Shown: positions 1-7,591 of the stretch, piece by piece
Layout: each line of letters begins with the position of its first letter
Position numbering within the stretch: the stretch's first letter is position 1
NCBI GenBank assembly: GCA_947258655.1
Contig: CAMYJD010000025.1
Span: 1 to 36,890 of the forward strand
Reading direction: 5' to 3'
Length of the DNA: 36,890 nt
Source: an uncultured Gammaproteobacteria bacterium
Lineage (GTDB): Bacteria > Pseudomonadota > Gammaproteobacteria > JAADHQ01
Translations under genes and position numbers: made by a program
Notes under the pieces: generated by a model
The model's input: only the letters and a program-made list of their open reading frames with translations
The model's database searches: none
Told to the model about the DNA's origin: nothing

Positions 1-813
1 GGTGGCCTGAACCTGAACTGGCTGCGCCTGACCGCAGCCGGTGGCAACCTGCCGCCGGTGCTGGATCCGATCGGTAACCAGACCGTCGAAGAAGGCCAGT
101 TGTTGAGCTTCCCGCTTGGTGCCAGCGATGACGGCCCACTGACCGAACTGCGCTTCAGCGAGAGTGGTCTGCCTGCAGCTGCAACCCTGACCGATAATCT
201 CGATGGTACCGCCAGCGTCAGCTGGACCCCAGGTGCCGGTACGGCCGGGGTATATGATGTCACGTTCACGGTCACCGATATCACCGGCACCGGCCTGTCT
301 GACAGTGAAGCGATCCAGATCACGGTCAACCCGCCCGGCGGCGGCCAATCACCGTTCGGCGGCATACCATGGGCAATCCCGGGCCAGATCGAGATGGAGG
401 ATTATGACCTTGGTGGCCAGGGTATTGCCTACAACGACAGCACGGCCGGCAACAAAGGCGGCCAGTATCGCTCCGATGATGTCGACATCTACACCAGTGC
501 GACCGAGGGTAACTATGTCGGTGCCAATGCCAGTGGTGAATGGCGTGAATACAGCGTCGATGTCGCCAGTCCCGGATTGCATACGTTGCGGTTACGCGTG
601 GCGACACCGAAAGACGGCAGGCAGGTGCACATCGAAATGAACGGTGTCGATGTCAGTGGCCCGATCGCGATCCTGAACAGCGGTGGCTGGCAGGCCTGGC
701 AGACCATTACAGTGCCGGTCACGCTCAGTGCCGGACCGCAGATCATGCGTGTTGTCGTCGATAATGGTGGGCTGAATATGAACTGGGTCAGTCTAACAAA
801 CGGCGGTCCTTAA
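1..813 (+). CDS. Secreted Ig-like/CBM6 protein, C-terminal part (5' truncated by window edge)
   Basis: The frame is open from base 1, so the gene starts upstream of the window. The first residues (GGLNLNWLRL) are the last strand of a carbohydrate-binding module family 6 (CBM6) domain. An Ig-like putative domain (He_PIG type) follows from about residue 20 to 113, with LDPIGNQTVEEG at its start and TFTVTD near its end. A complete CBM6 then runs from about residue 117 to the stop, with IPGQIEMEDYDLGGQG, AYNDSTAGN and a final NMNWVSL. The CBM6 fold binds polysaccharide, so the protein probably acts outside the cell or on its surface. The same Ig-CBM6 tail, close in DNA sequence, ends the next gene, so the two are likely paralogues. 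No catalytic domain is visible in the part present. Confidence 0.85.
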   Translation, partial: GGLNLNWLRLTAAGGNLPPVLDPIGNQTVEEGQLLSFPLGASDDGPLTELRFSESGLPAAATLTDNLDGTASVSWTPGAGTAGVYDVTFTVTDITGTGLSDSEAIQITVNPPGGGQSPFGGIPWAIPGQIEMEDYDLGGQGIAYNDSTAGNKGGQYRSDDVDIYTSATEGNYVGANASGEWREYSVDVASPGLHTLRLRVATPKDGRQVHIEMNGVDVSGPIAILNSGGWQAWQTITVPVTLSAGPQIMRVVVDNGGLNMNWVSLTNGGP

Positions 814-828
814 ATAAGAAAGGTGTAA

Positions 829-921
829 ATGCAGTCAGTGACAATCCGGCATATCTGGATTGGTCGCTGGCTGCGTTGTGCTGTTATCGGTTGTGCCACA
901 GGTGTATTTGATGCCATGTAA
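829..921 (+). CDS. Possible 30-aa small protein or remnant signal peptide
   Basis: A short frame begins with ATG 15 bases after the preceding stop, with an AAAGGTG ribosome-site-like stretch (819-825) just upstream. It encodes 30 residues, MQSVTIRHIWIGRWLRC and on to GVFDAM. The positive then hydrophobic layout resembles the start of a signal peptide. It could be a real small protein, or the stump of a deleted secreted-protein gene like its neighbours. There is no homology evidence, and chance is a serious alternative. Confidence 0.2.
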   Translation: MQSVTIRHIWIGRWLRCAVIGCATGVFDAM

Positions 922-940
922 AAATGGTGCATGGCGATAA

Positions 941-1165
941 CATAATAATGTTAGTTATTGCGAACGATAGTGAAGCAATCTATTCAATTGCGTATCAAGA
1001 TCAAAATTAGGGCTGGACATAAAACCCGGGAGATCGCCGCAGTCACTACCGTTCCTTCGCGATGACATAATAATTATAGTCATTGCGAACGGTAGTGAAG
1101 CAATCTATTCAATTGTGTATCAGGATCATGATTCGTGCTGGATATAAACTCCGGGAGATCGCCGC
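941..1165. repeat. Dispersed inverted intergenic repeat, cluster 1 (about 1.8 units)
   Basis: Two consecutive units begin with CATAATAAT near 941 and 1065. Each has a left arm, ATTGCGAAC(G)GTAGTGAAGCAATCT, and a central AT-rich part with TATCAxGATCA. The right arm, AGATCGCCGCAGTCACTACCG and CTTCGCGATGAC, is approximately the reverse complement of the left. The second unit loses its right end after GATCGCCGC at 1165. This resembles a widespread family of palindromic repeats that carry an ATTGCGA-AAGCAATCT arm and lie between genes. The segment 1031-1165 matches 4511-4645 with one mismatch (A/T at 1076 versus 4556). Confidence 0.85.
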
Positions 1166-1578
1166 ATCGCAAAAAAACAGCGGCCGTTTATATGAGTCAT
1201 TAATTATTACCGTTTTGTTACAATCACCGGTTTAAATCACGACTCCCATGCAAAACCACTCCATGAAAGGTGGAGGTGTCTATGACCTGTGAATTGAATC
1301 TTGTAATTCATGCCTTCGTAGTGAAAATAGAGCTCATGTAATTAAACAGAGGCTGACACAAAATCAATAGTAAATGAAACTGTAAACCGGTCTAAATCAT
1401 TTTGTCTACTTTTTCGTCATTATTCAGTGTTATTGATCTATGTCAGTAGTATTTTGAGAAATAGTGTCTACGATTTGATGTAAAAATAATATTTGAAGGG
1501 AAGTCTCCACATAAAACCCTGTTTCCATCAGTTCCATGGTCAGATGCAAGTCCAAATGCGTAACGCAAGGAGTCAGAG
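1166..1578. other. AT-rich upstream region of the ELWxxDGT gene; possible structured leader
   Basis: No gene is seen here. Two adjacent imperfect hairpins can be drawn. One has CACTCCA pairing with TGGAGGTG around 1249-1279. The next has TGAATT pairing with AATTCA around 1288-1310. No good sigma-70 promoter stands out. The ribosome site AAGGAG at 1567-1572 precedes the ATG at 1579 by six bases and sets the start of the next gene. Confidence 0.35.
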
Positions 1579-4221
1579 ATGGAGTTTCTACAGCACTTTC
1601 GTGATCAACACACCCATCAATTCGGTTCATCAATACAGCGAGGGTGCAAGCTTGTTGCCTGGCTGCATGCATTGCTTGTTTGTCTGTGTGTTATTGCGCC
1701 ATTGTCGGTGCAGGCCGGTCCGGCCAATCTGGTCAAGGATATCTGGCCCGGTATCAGCGGTTCGGAACCAAGCGAGCTTACTAGCGTCAACGACACGCTG
1801 TATTTCTATGCCGATGACGGCACCAACGGCCAGGAGTTGTGGAAGAGTGATGGCACCGCGGGCGGCACCGTAATAGTCAAGGACATCTGGCCTGGTAGCT
1901 CCTCGCAGCCTAGAGGTCTCACCAACGTTAACGGCACGCTATACTTTTTTGCCAATGACGGCATCCACGGCCGAGAGTTGTGGAAGAGCGATGGCACCGC
2001 GGCCGGCACCGTGCTGGTCAAGGACATCAACCCCAGTAGCGGCAGCTCGCATGTAGGAATATTTCCCATCAACGTCAACGGCACGCTGTATTTCGCTGCC
2101 GATGACGGCACCCATGGGGCTGAGCTATGGAAGAGTGACGGCACCGCAGCCGGCACCTTGCTGGTCAAGGATATCAATCCCGGTAGTGGTGACTCGGGAC
2201 CACTCAACTTCGCCGCCGTCAACGGCACGCTATTTTTTGTCGCCGAAGATGTCCAGTACAACAAAGAGTTGTGGAAGACCGACGGCACCGCGACCGGCAC
2301 CGTGCTGGTCAAGGACATCAACCCCGGTTGCTTTCCTTTAGGGGTGGGTCCAGAAGGTCTTACTAACGGCAACGGTACACTGTATTTTACTCACATAGAT
2401 TGCATCAACGGCCGAGAGTTGTGGAAGAGCGATGGCACCGAGGCCGGTACTATGCTGGTCAAGGATATCAACCCCGGTAGTGGCAGCTCGGTCTCCTTCC
2501 TCTCCACCGCCAATGGCACGCTGTATTTTGGTGCCGATGACGGCACCAACGGCGAAGAGTTGTGGAAGAGTGACGGTACCGCGGCCGGTACCGTGCTGGT
2601 CAAGGAAATCTGGCCCGGTAGTAACGGTGGCCTACAATCTACGATCACCAACGTCGACGGCATGCTGTATTTCATTGGCAATGACGGCATCCGTGGTAGA
2701 GAGCTGTGGAAGAGCGATGGCACCGCGGCTGGCACCGTGATGGTCAAGGATATCTTGCCTGGTAGTGACGGCTCGAACCCAGGAAACTTCACCAACGTCA
2801 ACGGCACGCTATATTTCACGGCCGATGACGGTATCAGCATAGGGTTATGGAATAGTGATGGCACCGCAGTCGGTACCGTGCGGGTGCAGGTTATTAAACC
2901 AGGAGGAAATCAATTGACCACATACTTAACAGTAGCTGGAACACGATTGTTTTTTGATGCAGATGATGGTGTACACGGTAGTGAATTATGGTCGCTGGAT
3001 ACTCTTCAAAGCCCCTTTGGCAGCACTCCGTGGCCGATCCCGGGCCAGATCGAAATGGAAGATTATGATCTCGGAGGTCAGGGCATCGCCTATAACGATA
3101 ATACTGCGGGCAATAAAGGCGGCCAGTATCGCACCGATGATGTCGACATCTGGTTGAGCGGTTCGGAAGGCCATTATGCCGGCACCAACAGCGCGGGCGA
3201 GTGGCTGGAGTTCACCGTGGATGTGGCCACCAGCGGCAACTATCAGCTTGAACTGCGTTTTGCGACACCCAAGACCGGTCGTCAGGTGCATGTCGAGTTT
3301 GGTGGCGTGAATGTCAGCGGCCCGATCACGTTACCCAACACCGGCGGTTGGCAGGCGTGGCAGACCCTGACTGTCCCGGTTGCACTGACGGCCGGTGAGC
3401 AGGTCATGCGCGTCGTGATCGATGGCAACGGCATGAACCTGAACTGGGTACGCCTGAGCCTGATCAGTGTTAATCTGCCGCCAGAGTTGAATCCAATCGG
3501 TCCGCAGAGTATCGAGGAAGGCCTGACCCTGAGCTTCCCGGTTACGGCTTCCGATGATGGCCCGGCCGCGGAGCTGCAATTGACTACCAGTGTTCTGCCA
3601 ACCGGTGCGACGTTTACCGACAACGGTGACGGCACGGGTGAATTCAACTGGACCCCGGGTAGCGGCACGGCCGGCACCTATAACGTGACCTTCACGGTCA
3701 CGGACACCGATGGTACCGGTCTGAGCGACAGTGAAGTGGTTGAGATCACGGTCAACCCGCCAGGGGGTGGTCAATCACCGTTCGGCGGTGTTCCATGGGC
3801 GCTCCCGGGCAAGGTCGAGATGGAGGACTATGACCTCGGTGGTGAAGGCATTGCCTATCACGATACGACTGCGGGCAATAAATTTGGCCAGTATCGCACG
3901 GATGATGTCGACATCAAGTTTAAGGCTGCCATAGGCCATTTTGTAGGCGCCGTCAGAAAGGGCGAGTGGCTCGAATTCACGGTGGATGTCGCCAGTAGCG
4001 GTAATTATAAACTAAGGCTACGCGTGGCGACGAAGAAAGACGGCAGGCGTGTGCATGTCGAATTCAACGGGGTTGATGTTACGGGTAAGATTAACATCCC
4101 CAATACCGGCGGTAGCTGGAAGACCATCGGTGTGCCGGTGACATTGACTGCCGGTCAGCAGATCATGCGCGTGTTTATGGATACGGGTGGTCAGAACCTG
4201 AATTGGATAAAAATCAAGTAA
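1579..4221 (+). CDS. Secreted ELWxxDGT-repeat protein with CBM6, Ig-like and CBM6 domains
   Basis: 880 residues. A signal peptide with a long n-region and a hydrophobic stretch near LLVCLCVIAPLSVQA predicts cleavage near residue 46-48. The ELWKSDGTxxGT motif then appears at residues 86, 133, 182, 230, 280, 327, 375 and 422 (GLWNSDGT), with a decayed ninth at 469. The spacing is 47-50 residues, as in a beta-propeller-like array. Each repeat also carries VKDIxPG and NGTLYFxAxDG. CBM6 follows at about 478-628 (IPGQIEMEDYDLGGQG), an Ig-like domain at about 632-728, and a second CBM6 at about 733-880. ELWxxDGT proteins are a named but functionally unknown exported family; sugar binding is inferred from CBM6. 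The AAGGAG at 1567 supports this start. Confidence 0.92.
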   Translation: MEFLQHFRDQHTHQFGSSIQRGCKLVAWLHALLVCLCVIAPLSVQAGPANLVKDIWPGISGSEPSELTSVNDTLYFYADDGTNGQELWKSDGTAGGTVIVKDIWPGSSSQPRGLTNVNGTLYFFANDGIHGRELWKSDGTAAGTVLVKDINPSSGSSHVGIFPINVNGTLYFAADDGTHGAELWKSDGTAAGTLLVKDINPGSGDSGPLNFAAVNGTLFFVAEDVQYNKELWKTDGTATGTVLVKDINPGCFPLGVGPEGLTNGNGTLYFTHIDCINGRELWKSDGTEAGTMLVKDINPGSGSSVSFLSTANGTLYFGADDGTNGEELWKSDGTAAGTVLVKEIWPGSNGGLQSTITNVDGMLYFIGNDGIRGRELWKSDGTAAGTVMVKDILPGSDGSNPGNFTNVNGTLYFTADDGISIGLWNSDGTAVGTVRVQVIKPGGNQLTTYLTVAGTRLFFDADDGVHGSELWSLDTLQSPFGSTPWPIPGQIEMEDYDLGGQGIAYNDNTAGNKGGQYRTDDVDIWLSGSEGHYAGTNSAGEWLEFTVDVATSGNYQLELRFATPKTGRQVHVEFGGVNVSGPITLPNTGGWQAWQTLTVPVALTAGEQVMRVVIDGNGMNLNWVRLSLISVNLPPELNPIGPQSIEEGLTLSFPVTASDDGPAAELQLTTSVLPTGATFTDNGDGTGEFNWTPGSGTAGTYNVTFTVTDTDGTGLSDSEVVEITVNPPGGGQSPFGGVPWALPGKVEMEDYDLGGEGIAYHDTTAGNKFGQYRTDDVDIKFKAAIGHFVGAVRKGEWLEFTVDVASSGNYKLRLRVATKKDGRRVHVEFNGVDVTGKINIPNTGGSWKTIGVPVTLTAGQQIMRVFMDTGGQNLNWIKIK

Positions 4222-4236
4222 TGTGCGAGCACGGAT

Positions 4237-4258
4237 AGGCGTTGCACGCCTGTTTCTT
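4237..4258 (+). terminator. Intrinsic terminator after the ELWxxDGT gene
   Basis: AGGCGT, a TGC loop and ACGCCT form a perfect six-pair stem 16 bases after the stop codon. It is followed by GTTTCTT, a short and imperfect T tract. The position and orientation fit the end of transcription for the upstream gene. Confidence 0.6.
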
Positions 4259-4340
4259 CAGTAGGGCAGGGAGGTTTGTGATGATCGGCCCGGAGTGGGG
4301 TGACGCTTCGGGCTATCATTTGACGGGACTGCCCAGGCTA

Positions 4341-4674
4341 TTAAATTGCGTATCAACCAAATATTCGAGCCGGACATAAAACCCGGGAGATCGCCGCAGT
4401 CACTACCGTTCCTTCGCGAGGACATAATAATTTTAGTCATTGCGAATGGAATGAAGCAATCTGTTGAATGCGTATCAGGTTCACTATTCGAGCTGGACAT
4501 AAAACCCTGGAGATCGCCGCAGTCACTACCGTTCCTTCGCGATGACATAATAATTTTAGTCATTGCGAACGGTAGTGAAGCAATCTATTCAATTGTGTAT
4601 CAGGATCATGATTCGTGCTGGATATAAACTCCGGGAGATCGCCGCGCCGCAAACCACGCGGCTCGCGATGACAT
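4341..4674. repeat. Dispersed inverted intergenic repeat, cluster 2 (about 2.7 units)
   Basis: This is the same family as 941-1165. A left-truncated unit ends near 4423, one complete unit spans about 4424-4544, and another spans about 4545-4674. Arms are GAAGCAATCT and ATTGCGAAxGG on one side, with GATCGCCGCAGTCACTACCG and TTCGCGATGAC on the other. The last unit is close to the second unit of cluster 1, and it keeps a right end (GCGGCTCGCGATGAC) that cluster 1 has lost. The cluster fills the gap between the ELWxxDGT gene and lipA, which run towards each other. Confidence 0.87.
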
Positions 4675-4731
4675 GTCTTGCTATCATTATCAATCAGCAG
4701 TCAGAGTTCATTGTTTGAATATGCAGACAGT

Positions 4732-5709
4732 TCAGGCATCGTCCTGCTGCCTGATGATCTCCGCCGCCTGCAGGTCGGCATGATAGGACGAGCGCACCAT
4801 CGGCCCGCTGGCGACCTGCGTGAATCCCATGGCCTTGCCGATCTCGGCCAGTTGATCGAATTCCTCCGGCGTGACAAAGCGCTCGACCGGCAAATGGTCC
4901 AGACTCGGTTGCAGGTACTGCCCGAGTGTGAGCATGTCGCAATCGTGGTCACGCAGGTCTCGCATGACCTGTTGGACCTCTTCCAGCGTTTCACCGAGAC
5001 CCAGCATCAGACCGGACTTGGTCGGTACGTCTGGATACAGGGCCTTGAATGACTTGATCAGGTTTAGTGACCACTGATAGTCGGCACCGGGGCGGGCCTT
5101 TTTATACAGGTGCGGGATGGTTTCGAGGTTATGATTGAACACATCGGGCGGTTCCCGGTTCATGATGTCGAGCGCGACCTCCATGCGTCCGCGAAAATCC
5201 GGTACCAGGATCTCGATGTTGATGTCCGGATTCTTGCTGCGGACCTCACGAATACATTCAACAAAATGACCGGCACCGCCATCACGCAGGTCATCGCGAT
5301 CGACCGACGTGATGACGACGTAGCGCAGGCCCATGGCCTGGATCGTATTGGCCAGGTTAAGCGGTTCCTCTGTATCCAGCGGCAGCGGTTTGCCATGGGC
5401 AACGTCGCAGAACGGGCAACGGCGCGTACAGATATCGCCCATGATCATGAACGTGGCCGTGCCATGCCCAAAGCATTCACCGAGGTTCGGGCACGAGGCC
5501 TCTTCGCAGACGGTATGCAGGCGTTGTTCGCGCAGGATCTTTTTCAGGCGTTGTACCTCCGGGTGTGCCGGTGATTTGGCCCGGATCCAGGCAGGCTTGC
5601 GCTTTAACGTGACCGTCGGCTCGACCTTGATCGGGATGCGCGCAACCTTGTCCGCCCCACGCTGATGCTGCCCCGGTATTTTCTTACCATTCGAAGAATG
5701 TTCTGCCAT
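4732..5709 (-). CDS. lipA: Lipoyl synthase
   Basis: A 325-residue radical SAM enzyme that inserts two sulfurs into protein-bound octanoyl groups to make lipoyl cofactors for the pyruvate and 2-oxoglutarate dehydrogenases and glycine cleavage. The auxiliary cluster motif [12 protein letters not shown] (Cx4-Cx5-C), which is specific to LipA, is followed by the radical SAM motif [18 protein letters not shown] near the C-terminus supplies the serine that ligates the auxiliary cluster. The length is normal. It lies 12 bases downstream of lipB, so octanoyl transfer and sulfur insertion are made together at the end of the wall-lipoate cluster. Confidence 0.97.
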   Translation of the reverse strand: MAEHSSNGKKIPGQHQRGADKVARIPIKVEPTVTLKRKPAWIRAKSPAHPEVQRLKKILREQRLHTVCEEASCPNLGECFGHGTATFMIMGDICTRRCPFCDVAHGKPLPLDTEEPLNLANTIQAMGLRYVVITSVDRDDLRDGGAGHFVECIREVRSKNPDINIEILVPDFRGRMEVALDIMNREPPDVFNHNLETIPHLYKKARPGADYQWSLNLIKSFKALYPDVPTKSGLMLGLGETLEEVQQVMRDLRDHDCDMLTLGQYLQPSLDHLPVERFVTPEEFDQLAEIGKAMGFTQVASGPMVRSSYHADLQAAEIIRQQDDA

Positions 5710-5721
5710 AGCTTGTATCTT

Positions 5722-6357
5722 TTATCTTGTATTTTGTACCTGATCCGAATTGTATCCCAGATTCCGTTGCAGGTGTTTGATTAAAGCCTCATTGATCGCG
5801 ATTATATCCTTATGGATCCCAAGGTCTTTGAGCTGGGTGACCTGTTGATCGGCATAACCGCAGGGGTTGATGTCGGCAAATGGCGACAGATCCATGTCGA
5901 CATTGAGGCTGAGGCCATGGTAGCTGCGCCCGCGTTTGATGCGCAGCCCGAGCGCGGCAATCTTGCTGTCATTGACATAGACACCCGGTGCGCCGGCCTT
6001 GCGATGGGCGCCGATTCGGTAACCGTCGAGCAGGTCGATGATGCTTTGTTCCAGGCGCTGGACAAATTCATTGACACCGAGGCCGAGACGCTGGATATCG
6101 CACAGGATATAGGCGACGGCCTGTCCGGGACCATGATAGGTTACCTGGCCACCGCGATCGACCGCGATGACCGGGATGGCGCTGGCCCTGAGCAGGTGTT
6201 CGCGTTTGCCATTCAGGCCCAGTGTATACACGGGCGGGTGCTCGACCAGCCAGATTTCATCTGCGCTGTGTTCATCACGTTCCAGGGTCATGGACTGCAT
6301 CCGTTGCCATACGGATTCATAATCCTGAACACCGAGATTGCGGATAATGAGAGACAT
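5722..6357 (-). CDS. lipB: Octanoyltransferase
   Basis: 211 residues. It moves octanoate from acyl carrier protein to lipoyl domains, the first committed step of lipoate synthesis. Family signatures are visible: the RGGQVTYHGPGQ block, the SKIAALGLRI block with the catalytic lysine, and INPCGYAD with the acyl-carrying cysteine. The length is typical of the cytoplasmic LipB family. It lies 30 bases after ybeD and 12 before lipA, the usual gammaproteobacterial order. Confidence 0.96.
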   Translation of the reverse strand: MSLIIRNLGVQDYESVWQRMQSMTLERDEHSADEIWLVEHPPVYTLGLNGKREHLLRASAIPVIAVDRGGQVTYHGPGQAVAYILCDIQRLGLGVNEFVQRLEQSIIDLLDGYRIGAHRKAGAPGVYVNDSKIAALGLRIKRGRSYHGLSLNVDMDLSPFADINPCGYADQQVTQLKDLGIHKDIIAINEALIKHLQRNLGYNSDQVQNTR

Positions 6358-6387
6358 GTCTGTGCTGTGTTTGTTGAAGCGTTGGAC

Positions 6388-6657
6388 CTACAAGGCCATC
6401 AGGATTTTGTCATGGGCGCTGAGTTCGCGATAGACATTATCGAGCTGTTCACGGTTTTGTGCCTCGAGGATAATCGTGATGGAGATGTATTTGCCGTTCT
6501 TGCTGTCCTTGCGTTTGATCTGCAAGCCCTGCTGATGCGGCAGATGACGACGCACGATCCCGGTGAAGATGGCCTCGATGTCTTCGCTGGCCAGGCCCAT
6601 GGCCTTGATCGGGAAGTCGCAGGGGTATTCAATCAGTGACTCGTCGGAATGTGTCAT
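6388..6657 (-). CDS. ybeD: YbeD family protein (DUF493)
   Basis: I choose the ATG at 6657, giving 89 residues starting MTHSDESLIEYPCDFPIKAMG, the usual start and length of this family. The frame stays open upstream to 6768, but that extension has no family character. The protein has an ACT-like fold with the conserved PxxFPIKxMG start and YISITIILEAQNREQLDNVY. Its function is not established; it is often found just upstream of lipB, as here. No clear ribosome site precedes the ATG. A perfect TATAAT preceded by TGG ends six bases before it, so initiation may be leaderless from an internal promoter. Confidence 0.88.
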   Translation of the reverse strand: MTHSDESLIEYPCDFPIKAMGLASEDIEAIFTGIVRRHLPHQQGLQIKRKDSKNGKYISITIILEAQNREQLDNVYRELSAHDKILMAL

Positions 6658-6672
6658 GCGCTCATTATACCA
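6658..6672 (-). promoter_or_regulatory. Extended -10 element next to the ybeD start
   Basis: On the minus strand TGGTATAAT spans 6672-6664 and is followed by GAGCGC and the ybeD ATG. It matches an extended -10 box (TGn-TATAAT), while no -35 match is visible at 17-18 bases. The predicted transcript start falls on or beside the A of the ATG. It could also be a chance match, since ybeD may simply be read from the upstream operon. Confidence 0.4.
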
Positions 6673-6718
6673 GACACGAATAGAAAAATGTGCTGGCAGG
6701 GCGAGGGTGTAGTGGCGC

Positions 6719-7573
6719 CTATTCGGCGCCGTTGCGAAGTTGTTGTTTGTATTGTCGATACAGGTCAATCATCCGGTGCCAGACCAGGCCCGGTTTGCCA
6801 TCGCCGACCGCCTGCTGGTTCAGGGTCGTGACCGGTAATATCTCTTTGGTTGAGCTGGTCAACCATATCTCGGATGCCTGTGACAGTTCCTGCTCCGGGA
6901 TTGCGCGCTCGGCGTATTCGAGCCCATGTTGTGCGGCCAGTTCGAGGACCAGGTCACGGGTGACACCGGGTAACAGATGACTGCTTTTGGGTGGGGTGAT
7001 GATAGTGCCGTTGCTGACGATAAACAGGTTGCTGGCAGCACCCTCGATGGCATGGCCATCCTTGATCAGGATCGCCTCGGCGGCGCCTTCGTCATGGGCC
7101 TGCTGGCGTAACATGGCATTGGCCAGCAGCGTGATCGCCTTGATGTCACAGCGCTGCCAGCGAATATCGTCAAGCGTGATCGCGGCTATTCCTTGTAACA
7201 ACAGTTCATCTGTCAGCGGCGGAATCGGATTGCTCATCGCGAATACCGTGGGTTTCACCTCGTGCGGAAAGGCATGGTCGCGTTTGGCCGCAACGCCTCG
7301 CGTGACCTGCAGGTAGACAGACTGGTCCGCGTTGCCACCCTGGGCAATGAGTTCGCTCAGTATCCGTGTCCATTCGTCATTGGTATAGGGGTTGTCGATG
7401 CGGATCGCATCGAGGCTGTTTTGCAGACGTTGCAGGTGTTGTTCGAGACGAAACAGCCTGCCGCCATAGGCGGGGATCACTTCATAGACCCCGTCACCGA
7501 GCAGAAAACCGCGGTCGAGAACAGAGATTTTTGCCTCCTCGAGAGGAAGCATCAGGCCATTCAGGAATACCAT
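6719..7573 (-). CDS. dat: D-amino acid aminotransferase (PLP fold type IV)
   Basis: 284 residues of the class IV aminotransferase family, which also holds branched-chain aminotransferase and aminodeoxychorismate lyase. The start VFLNGLMLPLEEAKISVLDRGFLLGDGVYE is typical. CDIKAITLLANAM holds the PLP-binding lysine, and EGAASNLFIVxNGxIITPP is the family C-terminal signature. The likely reaction is D-alanine plus 2-oxoglutarate to pyruvate plus D-glutamate. It starts 18 bases after dacA, whose product releases D-alanine from peptidoglycan, which fits use of D-amino acids in wall metabolism. Exact substrate preference cannot be read from sequence. Confidence 0.88.
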   Translation of the reverse strand: MVFLNGLMLPLEEAKISVLDRGFLLGDGVYEVIPAYGGRLFRLEQHLQRLQNSLDAIRIDNPYTNDEWTRILSELIAQGGNADQSVYLQVTRGVAAKRDHAFPHEVKPTVFAMSNPIPPLTDELLLQGIAAITLDDIRWQRCDIKAITLLANAMLRQQAHDEGAAEAILIKDGHAIEGAASNLFIVSNGTIITPPKSSHLLPGVTRDLVLELAAQHGLEYAERAIPEQELSQASEIWLTSSTKEILPVTTLNQQAVGDGKPGLVWHRMIDLYRQYKQQLRNGAE

Positions 7574-7591
7574 ATCAGCAACGGCTCCGGA

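Noticed and set aside
1240-1300. Possible cyclic di-GMP (GEMM) riboswitch before the ELWxxDGT gene
   Set aside because: GCAAAACC and GAAAGG segments are present, but the second GCAAAGCC block and the GGTAGC-GGGTTACC receptor are missing.
1750-3000. Regular repeats that might be a CRISPR array
   Set aside because: The period of about 141-150 bp is a coding period in one frame with ELWxxDGT motifs; there are no short direct repeats with unique spacers.
4258-4627. Open frames inside the intergenic repeat cluster
   Set aside because: They are translations of the inverted repeat (with duplicated MTKIIMSSRRNGSDCGDL-like segments), have no ribosome site and no family character.
5812-6639. Long plus-strand open frame across lipB and ybeD
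   Set aside because: It is antisense to well-supported genes and follows their codon pattern; no homology signs.
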